Shown piece by piece: positions 6,791 to 11,473 of a DNA stretch of 13,784 nucleotides. The translations under genes and the position numbers were made by a program. Source of the stretch: JBBQWR01 sp038210495 (GTDB taxonomy: Bacteria > Planctomycetota > Planctomycetia > Pirellulales > DATAWG01); NCBI GenBank assembly GCA_038210495.1, contig JBBQWR010000077.1:1-13784 (forward strand), given 5' to 3'. The notes beneath the pieces are model-generated. The model ran no database searches and was not told the DNA's origin. It saw only the letters and a program-made list of their open reading frames with translations. Position 1 is the first letter of the stretch; the number at the start of each line of letters is the position of its first letter.

Positions 6791-8196
6791 TCGCCAAAAA
6801 TCCCTTCGCGGAAAAACTTGAAATTATTTGCAGTCAGCCCGACGCGAGAGGCCAATTCAAGATATTGGCTCGCATCAATGGCGAAGACTGCCACCACGAT
6901 GTTTTCGACCCGTACAAAAACTATCACCGCGGGTTGTTCTCGCAGGCGGTTTTGCAAAAGGGGGGCGACGAACTCAACGGCCAGTCTCGCGTCTTGTCGT
7001 CCGAGGAACTAGCCGAGTGGCGACCGGGCGGCAGCGAAGACGATTCGCAAGCAAAGCTGGAATCTAAGCTCGTCGCGATTGGCGATCTAGTCATTCAGGC
7101 GGTCAAGGGTTACGAATCCGGCGCCGCAAATCGCCCAATGCCGCTGGGAATCGAGGCACTCGCGGCCAAGCATCCTGATCTAGCCGAGCCCGTCATTTAT
7201 GGGATCGCGCGGAAGGGTGAAACGATCAATCTAATCGCCGCCCCAAAGACCGGGAAATCGTGGACCGTATACGGGCTATTGCTCTCCATCATCATGGGGT
7301 GGGATTGGCTGGACAGATACCGCTGCTCGCGAGGCCGCGTGCTGCTGATCGACAACGAACTCCATCCGGCGACGTTAGTTCATCGGATCCCCGCAGTCGC
7401 CGACGCGATGGGCATTCGGCATGAGGACTACGTCGATAGCCTGGACATTCTTTCGCTACGCGGCCGGCTGATGGACCTGTACGCCATCGCACAAGCCCTG
7501 GAGCAAATTCCACCCGATACCTACAGCCTCATTGCCTTCGATGCGTTCTATCGTGGATACCCGCCCGGAATTTCCGAGAACGACAATGCTGGCGTGGCGA
7601 TGCTCTACAACCGAATCGACCAGGTCGCCGCACGGCTGAACTGCGCTTGGCTGAACGTGCATCACTCGACAAAGGGCTCGCAGGCGGACAAGGCCATTAC
7701 CGATGTGGGCGCCGGGGCAGGCAGTCAAAGCCGGGCGGCCGATGCGCACATCATCTTGAGGCCGCACGAAGCGACTAACGCGATCGTGCTGGATGGCGTG
7801 GTCCGCAGTTTCGCCCCGATCCAACCGCTCGCATTGAAGTGGGAATTCCCAGTGTGGCGCCCCGCCGACGAACTGGACCCGGCGGCCGTCAAGGGACGCG
7901 CGGGCAAGCACGAAGACCGCCAGTCGGAAAAGGACCGTGCGGTACTCGACAAGATTCGCGAGGCGCTTAAGGTTGGGCCGCAGACTCCACGGGCCTTGCG
8001 AGTGCCTACCGAGGCCACCCGCGAACGTCTACAGCGACTCTTGGACCGCCTGGAGAACCGCAAAGAAGTGGCATGGACCATGATCGAAATCAAAGGGCGC
8101 GAGTGTCGAGAGTACCGGCTTGTCGGCGCTGAAAATCTAGTGGGCGATTTTAGTGGGCGAGTGGGCGATTTTGAATCACCCACATCGGCCGAGTGA
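6787..8196 (+). CDS. RepA/AAA_25-like RecA-fold ATPase
   Basis: A 469-aa protein. Residues 1-95 form a small N-terminal domain. The RecA-like core has Walker A APKTGKS with K157 and S158, a Walker-B-like strand LLIDNE (D189, E191), a second acidic strand LIAFDAF (D252), and VHHSTKGS (H292, H293), which resembles the sensor loop of hexameric RepA (RSF1010) and AAA_25 proteins. After a charged linker (residues about 370-395), residues about 395-455 look like a winged helix (LKVGPQTPRALRV, then TRERLQRLLDRLENRKEV). The family includes plasmid replicative helicases and mobile-element ATPases, so it may load on or unwind element DNA. It is coupled to the previous gene by an ATGA overlap. Its last codons contain the first GTGGGCG repeats. 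Replication versus regulation cannot be decided from sequence. Confidence 0.88.
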   Translation: MIAKNPFAEKLEIICSQPDARGQFKILARINGEDCHHDVFDPYKNYHRGLFSQAVLQKGGDELNGQSRVLSSEELAEWRPGGSEDDSQAKLESKLVAIGDLVIQAVKGYESGAANRPMPLGIEALAAKHPDLAEPVIYGIARKGETINLIAAPKTGKSWTVYGLLLSIIMGWDWLDRYRCSRGRVLLIDNELHPATLVHRIPAVADAMGIRHEDYVDSLDILSLRGRLMDLYAIAQALEQIPPDTYSLIAFDAFYRGYPPGISENDNAGVAMLYNRIDQVAARLNCAWLNVHHSTKGSQADKAITDVGAGAGSQSRAADAHIILRPHEATNAIVLDGVVRSFAPIQPLALKWEFPVWRPADELDPAAVKGRAGKHEDRQSEKDRAVLDKIREALKVGPQTPRALRVPTEATRERLQRLLDRLENRKEVAWTMIEIKGRECREYRLVGAENLVGDFSGRVGDFESPTSAE

Positions 8197-8275
8197 TGAG
8201 GGTGCGCGGTCCCTAAAGGGGAACCGCCCACACCACATCACGGTTAGTGGGCGGTTTTGGGGAACAATCGCCCAC
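8139..8275. repeat. Cluster of seven GTGGGCG(A/G)TT-like motifs, possible iterons or operators
   Basis: Direct copies begin at 8140 (GTGGGCGATT), 8153 (GTGGGCGAGT), 8161 (GTGGGCGATT) and 8247 (GTGGGCGGTT). Inverted copies are AATCACCCAC (8174-8183), AACCGCCCAC (8222-8231) and AATCGCCCAC (8266-8275). The set spans the last codons of the ATPase gene and the following gap. Copies at 8222 and 8247 form a perfect 10-bp stem, and the copy at 8247 could pair instead with 8266. Similar arrays serve as replication iterons or repressor operators. Confidence 0.7.
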
Positions 8276-8290
8276 ATGGGACAGGAAGCC

Positions 8291-8461
8291 ATGAAGCTAC
8301 GACTCGTCATCGAAGTGAAAGAACTAGCCAACCGGGCGCCACCGATCCACCGTCTACGGTCGGCGCTGAAGAACCTTTGGCGCGGCTACGGCGTGCGGGT
8401 GGTCGGCATCGAGCCGATTCAAAATGAGTCACCGGCGAAGCATCAACCGAAAGATGCTTGA
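8291..8461 (+). CDS. Small hypothetical protein, 56 aa
   Basis: ATG 8291 has AGGA at 8283-8286. An in-frame ATG at 8276 would add five residues. The protein is small and basic: a beta-like start (MKLRLVIEVKELA), a helix RLRSALKNLWRGYG, and a strand VRVVGIEPI. This beta-helix-beta pattern is familiar from tiny proteins beside planctomycete integrases, but I know no function. It sits between the GTGGGCG repeat cluster and the promoter of the HTH gene; its stop codon (TGA 8459-8461) lies inside the -35 box of that promoter. It may be co-transcribed with the ATPase gene. An accessory DNA-binding role is possible but not shown. Confidence 0.6.
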   Translation: MKLRLVIEVKELANRAPPIHRLRSALKNLWRGYGVRVVGIEPIQNESPAKHQPKDA

Positions 8462-8485
8462 CATAGTCGCTTTTAGTGGGATAAT
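8458..8485 (+). promoter_or_regulatory. Sigma70-type promoter for the HTH/integrase pair, near-leaderless
   Basis: TTGACA (8458-8463), 16-nt spacer, GATAAT (8480-8485). The start of transcription expected about 7 nt later falls at 8491-8493, only 2 to 4 nt before ATG 8495, and no Shine-Dalgarno is present. The spacer and -10 contain TTAGTGGGATAATT, related to the TTAGTGGGCG copies in the upstream repeat cluster, so the same protein might bind both. Confidence 0.7.
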
Positions 8486-8494
8486 TGCTCCACC

Positions 8495-8710
8495 ATGCCG
8501 AAGAAACCAAAATCGCCGATCACCGATTTGTTGCGGGATACGATCATCAAGAGTGGGACGCCGCTGCTCGTGCTGGAGCGTGAAACCGGGGTTGTGCGAG
8601 CGTCAATTCGCCGGTTCATCGAAGGCCGACAATCCATTCGGCTCGATATGGCTGACAAACTGGCCGCATATTACGGGTTGAAGCTCGTGCAAGATCGAAA
8701 GGAAAAGTGA
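8495..8710 (+). CDS. Small XRE-like helix-turn-helix regulator
   Basis: A 71-aa protein that is almost entirely one helix-turn-helix: LLVLERETGVVRASIRRFIEGRQSIRLDMADKLAAYYGL (residues about 24-63), with the second and third helices in the usual Cro/C1 layout. It is cytoplasmic and expected to bind operator DNA, probably as a dimer. It is transcribed from its own promoter at 8458-8485 with almost no leader and sits 3 nt before the integrase start, so it most likely regulates its own expression and that of the integrase. The GTGGG-type motif in the promoter and the cluster at 8139-8275 are candidate operators (inference). Start ATG 8495 is the only ATG that gives the full domain. Confidence 0.88.
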   Translation: MPKKPKSPITDLLRDTIIKSGTPLLVLERETGVVRASIRRFIEGRQSIRLDMADKLAAYYGLKLVQDRKEK

Positions 8711-8713
8711 GTC

Positions 8714-10468
8714 ATGGGCGCAGTCTACAAGGAAACCTTCACGAAGCCGTTGCCGTCCGGAGCGGAGGTTTTCGTTCGCAAGGGACGGCGATTTGCCCGG
8801 TGGAAAGACGCCAAGGGCCGATCGCGCACGGCGGCAATGACGAAAGACGGCCAGCCGCGGATCAGCGTCGAGGCCAAGACGTTCACGGCGAAATATCGCG
8901 ATGGCAGCGGACAGGTCCAGCGAGTGGCGACCGGTTGCCGCGACGAACAGGCCGCGCGGGCAATCTTGGCCGATCTGGAAAAGCGGGCGGTCCGAATCAA
9001 GGCCGGCGTTTTGACTACGGCCGAAGCGGGAGTTGCCGATCATCGGGCGGCGCCGCTGGCCGAGCACTTTGCCGCCTACGATGCCCACCGCGCCGCCAAG
9101 GGATTGAACGCGACTCGCATCAAAAACACGACCGCCCGACTGAATCGGCTGGCGACAAATTGCGGGTTCACGAAACTGGGCGACATGAACGGCGCCGCTC
9201 TGGAACGCTGGCTCAGCGCTCGGGCTGCGGAAAGCATGTCGGCTGGCAATCGAAACGAGTTTCGCCAAGAGCTGATCGGCTTCGCCAATTGGTGCATTCG
9301 CACGGGCCGGCTACTCGTCAATCCGTTCGCCCTGGTTGCCAAGGCCGACGCCAAGGGGGATCAACGCCGGAAGCGACGGGCGATGACCGAGGCCGAATTG
9401 ATTAAGCTGCTCGACGTTGCCCGACGTCGGCCGCTGCTCGACGCCCAAATGATTCGCCGTGGCAATCGGAAGGGGGAAGCAGTCGCCAAGGTTCGAGCGG
9501 AAGTCGTGGAGCGACTAGAACGCCTCGGTCGAGAACGGGCATTGATCTACAAAACGCTAGTTCTGACCGGATTGCGTAGCGGGGAACTAGCTTCGTTGAC
9601 GGTCGGCCAGTTGCACCTAGATGGCCCGCATCCGTTCGCCGAGTTGTTCGCAGCCGATGAGAAGAACCGGCAAGGGTCGTCGATACCGCTGCGGGTCGAT
9701 CTTGCCGATGATCTTCGACAATGGCTTGCCGAGCGAGTTGCAGCTTTGCAGGAAGCCCGTAGCGAGGCGCAATCCGTGCCGTTCGACTCCCGAGCCGGCC
9801 GACGCGATCAATCGCAACGAGACGAATCTGGAGAACGTGAAGGGCAGTTATGTCTGCCGATGACAGGCGTCTCCCAATTGCCGGGCGACGCACCGCTGTT
9901 CAATGTGCCCAGCGGGTTGGTGCGAATCCTTGACCGCGATTTGACGTTGGCCAAGATCGCCAAGCGGGATGAGCGTGGCCGAACGATCGACGTGCATGCC
10001 CTGCGACATTCGTTCGCGACCTTGCTGAGCAAAGGGGGTGTCGCCCCGAGAACCGCACAGGCTGCCATGCGGCATTCGACCATCGATCTGACGATGACGA
10101 CCTACACCGATCCCAAGCTGCTGGACATTCACGGAGCACTCGACGTGCTGCCGGCGCTACCCCTCGGCGCCAAGCCGACGACGGACCGAACAACAGCGAA
10201 AGCGACCGGCACTTATGACCAGCGGGGGAATCCGCTTGTACCAACGCTTGTACTAAAACCAGTACAAGCGAGTATATCGCTGCCCATCGCAGTCCAAACG
10301 GAACGGAATGGCCCGACGCAGACCGATCGGCGCGGCCTCGACGCAACTCGTGAACTGGTCAACAGAAACGGCCCGCTGACAAGCACTGTCAACGGGCCGA
10401 GGCCAGTGGAGCGGAAGGGGATCGAACCCTCAACCTCTGCATTGCGAACGCAGCGCTCTCCCAATTGA
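8714..10468 (+). CDS. Tyrosine recombinase / phage-type integrase
   Basis: A 584-aa site-specific recombinase that should integrate and excise the element at tRNA-Ala. An N-terminal arm-binding-like region (residues 1-110, with R/K-rich beta strands) is followed by a SAM-like core-binding domain (about 115-220: LAEHFAAYDAHRAAKGLN, FANWCIRTGRLLVNPF). The catalytic domain has R288 in TGLRSGEL, K317 in DEKNRQ, H428-A-L-R431 in the HxxR box, H454 in MRHST and nucleophile Y464 in TTYTD. All catalytic residues are present. Between about 340 and 385 there is an extra charged, Arg/Gln-rich insertion. The 120-residue tail after Tyr464 is unusually long; its last residues, GIEPSTSALRTQRSPN, are read from the antisense of the tRNA. 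It starts 3 nt after the HTH gene, so the two form an operon. Confidence 0.95.
   Translation: MGAVYKETFTKPLPSGAEVFVRKGRRFARWKDAKGRSRTAAMTKDGQPRISVEAKTFTAKYRDGSGQVQRVATGCRDEQAARAILADLEKRAVRIKAGVLTTAEAGVADHRAAPLAEHFAAYDAHRAAKGLNATRIKNTTARLNRLATNCGFTKLGDMNGAALERWLSARAAESMSAGNRNEFRQELIGFANWCIRTGRLLVNPFALVAKADAKGDQRRKRRAMTEAELIKLLDVARRRPLLDAQMIRRGNRKGEAVAKVRAEVVERLERLGRERALIYKTLVLTGLRSGELASLTVGQLHLDGPHPFAELFAADEKNRQGSSIPLRVDLADDLRQWLAERVAALQEARSEAQSVPFDSRAGRRDQSQRDESGEREGQLCLPMTGVSQLPGDAPLFNVPSGLVRILDRDLTLAKIAKRDERGRTIDVHALRHSFATLLSKGGVAPRTAQAAMRHSTIDLTMTTYTDPKLLDIHGALDVLPALPLGAKPTTDRTTAKATGTYDQRGNPLVPTLVLKPVQASISLPIAVQTERNGPTQTDRRGLDATRELVNRNGPLTSTVNGPRPVERKGIEPSTSALRTQRSPN
10233..10270. repeat. 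CGCTTGTAC repeats near the attachment site, candidate arm-type sites
   Basis: CGCTTGTAC occurs directly at 10233-10241 and 10245-10253, and inverted at 10262-10270. The second and third form a perfect 10-bp palindrome (CGCTTGTACT, 6-nt loop AAAACC, AGTACAAGCG). They lie inside the integrase tail, about 140 nt from the tRNA, where arm-type integrase or excisionase sites would be expected. On the protein level they encode LVPTLV. Confidence 0.6.
10361..10399 (-). terminator. Intrinsic terminator of tRNA-Ala, inside the integrase frame
   Basis: On minus, CGGCCCG (10399-10393) pairs with CGGGCCG (10375-10369), with an inner TGACA/TGTCA pairing, a 5-nt loop and one mismatch. The stem is followed on minus by TTTCTGTT (10368-10361). 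It begins 8 nt beyond the 3' end of the tRNA, the right place to end its transcript. Confidence 0.7.
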
Positions 10469-10479
10469 GCTACCGCCCC
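10407..10479 (-). tRNA. tRNA-Ala, anticodon CGC
   Basis: The minus strand folds as a complete 73-nt cloverleaf: acceptor GGGGCGG with CCGCTCC (one G-U), D stem GCTC/GAGC, anticodon stem CTGCG/TGCAG with loop TTCGCAA, T stem GAGGG/CCCTT with loop TTCGATC, and discriminator A. The anticodon CGC reads GCG (alanine). CCA is not encoded; the next bases are CT. Its 5' part up to the D arm overlaps the last codons of the integrase on the other strand, so it is the element's insertion target and remains intact. Confidence 0.95.
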
Positions 10480-10510
10480 TCGATTTCGGCATTAACCGAG
10501 CGGATTAGGC

Positions 10511-10539
10511 TTTATACTCCGACCGATGCTGGGCAGCAA
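10511..10539 (-). promoter_or_regulatory. Promoter of tRNA-Ala
   Basis: On minus, TTGCTG (10539-10534), a 17-nt spacer, and TATAAA (10516-10511). The tRNA 5' end at 10479 is about 32 nt past the -10, allowing a short 5' leader for RNase P to remove. Confidence 0.6.
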
Positions 10540-10708
10540 GATGGTCGAGGAGGAGTGGCGGGCGGCAAGTGAGGGACGAAGTCGAAACGTGGCGACGCGC
10601 CAATGTGGCGCCTCAACCCAACGCAACCCGCGAATACCGGCAAGACAATGGCTCCGTGCCGATCTCCTGCTTTCCCGCTTCTTCACTCGCCACGCTCTCC
10701 CCCCTTGT

Positions 10709-10738
10709 TTGACATCGAGGGCGGGCCAGCGATATCAT
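10709..10738 (+). promoter_or_regulatory. Sigma70-type promoter for the small gene at 10793
   Basis: TTGACA (10709-10714), 18-nt spacer, TATCAT (10733-10738). Transcription would begin near 10745 and give a leader of about 48 nt. Confidence 0.62.
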
Positions 10739-10742
10739 GCGA

Positions 10743-10783
10743 CCTGTCGTCGCCGGCCCTCCGGCGAGATTCCGCCTGACAGG
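10743..10783 (+). promoter_or_regulatory. Nested leader hairpin that pairs with the ribosome binding site at 10793
   Basis: CCTGTC (10743-10748) pairs with GACAGG (10778-10783), whose AGG belongs to the AGGAGA Shine-Dalgarno (10781-10786). Inside, CGCCGG (10751-10756) pairs with CCGGCG (10761-10766) around a CCCT loop. The shape is like the leader before the HTH gene at 5865. Confidence 0.55.
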
Positions 10784-10792
10784 AGATCGACG

Positions 10793-10957
10793 ATGCCTGC
10801 CGTAAACGATGACGAATCGCTGGAAAAAGAGGCCGACGAGATGGGCTCGCAGGCGGCCAAGGCGGCCGACCTCGCCACTAGCGCGCTCGATCAACTCAAG
10901 CGTCTGGAGAGCCGCGCGGTCGTTCTTCGCAAGCTGCTCGTCACGGCAACTCAGTAA
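10793..10957 (+). CDS. Small acidic helical protein, 54 aa
   Basis: ATG 10793 with AGGAGA at 10781-10786 (6-nt spacing). The short protein begins with an acidic stretch (DDESLEKEADEMG) and continues as one amphipathic helix rich in Ala, Leu and Lys (SQAAKAADLATSALDQLKRLESRAV), likely a coiled coil or helical hairpin. I recognise no family. It has a convincing promoter and a leader hairpin, so it is probably expressed. The next gene, also a helical protein rich in Ala and Lys, starts 92 nt downstream on the same strand, and the two may form a pair or a structural complex; this is inference. It lies just outside the tRNA-bounded element and so probably belongs to the host chromosome. Confidence 0.7.
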   Translation: MPAVNDDESLEKEADEMGSQAAKAADLATSALDQLKRLESRAVVLRKLLVTATQ

Positions 10958-11049
10958 CCTCGCCGCGGCATAAGTGGGCCACGCCCCCTGTTCGGCGACA
11001 GTTCCGCCCCGGAAATTTTTCGTGACATTCCTTATCGCGAGGTCGTTTC

Positions 11050-11439
11050 ATGCCTGCTCGATGCGTCGCACAACTGATCAAGATGCAGAAGTTTCTCGCC
11101 GACGCGGGCGCCCCGCTCGAGGAACTTGTGGCCGCCAGCGCCGACCTGGATGCTCAGCAGACGGCGATCGACAAGCTGGCCAAGCAGAATGACCCGGCCA
11201 AAATGGCGGCCGCTCGCATTAAGTTGGACGCCACCAGCGCTCAACTCGCGACGATTCGCGATTCCGTCGAGGATACCCGAGGCGAGCTCGATCGAACGAT
11301 CAAGCAGTTCGTAAAGTCGGTCGAGAGCGAAGAGCAAATAGACGGCACGAAAGCGGGCGACGAGTTTCAGCGATATGTCCGCAACGCCAAGGCCCTGAGC
11401 CGAGCGCTCAAGTCCGTGGCCGCCAATGTGCCAGAGTAA
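11050..11439 (+). CDS. Coiled-coil hypothetical protein, 129 aa
   Basis: An all-helical protein with strong coiled-coil character throughout: heptad-like runs such as LEELVAASADLDAQQTAIDKLAKQ, AARIKLDATSAQLATIRDSV and RGELDRTIKQFVKSVESEEQ. No membrane segment or signal peptide is seen. The ATG at 11050 has GAGG about 8 nt upstream; ATG 11083 (MQKFLADAG) is the alternative and would remove 11 residues. No family is recognised. It follows the 54-aa helical protein on the same strand and ends 34 nt before the convergent end of the VWA gene. A structural or scaffolding role is conceivable but not supported by any motif. Confidence 0.72.
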   Translation: MPARCVAQLIKMQKFLADAGAPLEELVAASADLDAQQTAIDKLAKQNDPAKMAAARIKLDATSAQLATIRDSVEDTRGELDRTIKQFVKSVESEEQIDGTKAGDEFQRYVRNAKALSRALKSVAANVPE

Positions 11440-11473
11440 TGCGACGGCCGCGGGCGGGTGGCCGGGCTTGTTC

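Larger units (their letters stand above)
5756..10479. mobile_element. tRNA-Ala-integrated element: regulator, ATPase and integrase module (left end not found)
   Basis: A run of small HTH genes, a RepA/AAA_25-like ATPase, an HTH regulator and a tyrosine recombinase ends inside tRNA-Ala(CGC). The integrase gene overlaps the tRNA on the opposite strand, with the element on the tRNA's 3' side, which is the usual geometry for tRNA-targeting integrases. The right boundary is therefore within 10407-10479. The left coordinate given here is only where the recognisable module starts. A displaced copy of the tRNA 3' end, which would mark the far end, was not seen between 1 and 10400, so the element either extends left beyond the window or has lost that end. 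Gene content fits an integrative element that maintains or excises itself; I see no conjugation, capsid or relaxase genes. Confidence 0.65.
10480..10792. other. Gene-free stretch: tRNA promoter, then leader of the next gene
   Basis: A frame starting at ATG 10526 runs through to 10957, but its first part has no coding character and no Shine-Dalgarno, so I place the real start at 10793. The stretch holds the minus-strand tRNA promoter (10511-10539), then about 165 bases in which I see nothing definite, then a plus promoter at 10709-10738 and a hairpin leader. Confidence 0.6.

Noticed and set aside
7725..8231. 168-codon open frame on minus
   Set aside because: Opposite the ATPase gene; Ser/Arg-rich translation typical of a reverse frame.
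8139..8275. CRISPR array
   Set aside because: Repeats are only about 10 nt, in both orientations and with irregular spacing; no cas gene is present.
10526..10792. N-terminal extension of the 54-aa gene to ATG 10526
   Set aside because: It would run through the tRNA promoter and the gene's own promoter and leader; the ATG at 10793 has a clear AGGAGA.
11445..11464. CGGCC/GGCCG between the convergent genes as a shared terminator
   Set aside because: Only 5 bp, G-rich loop and no T-run on either side.
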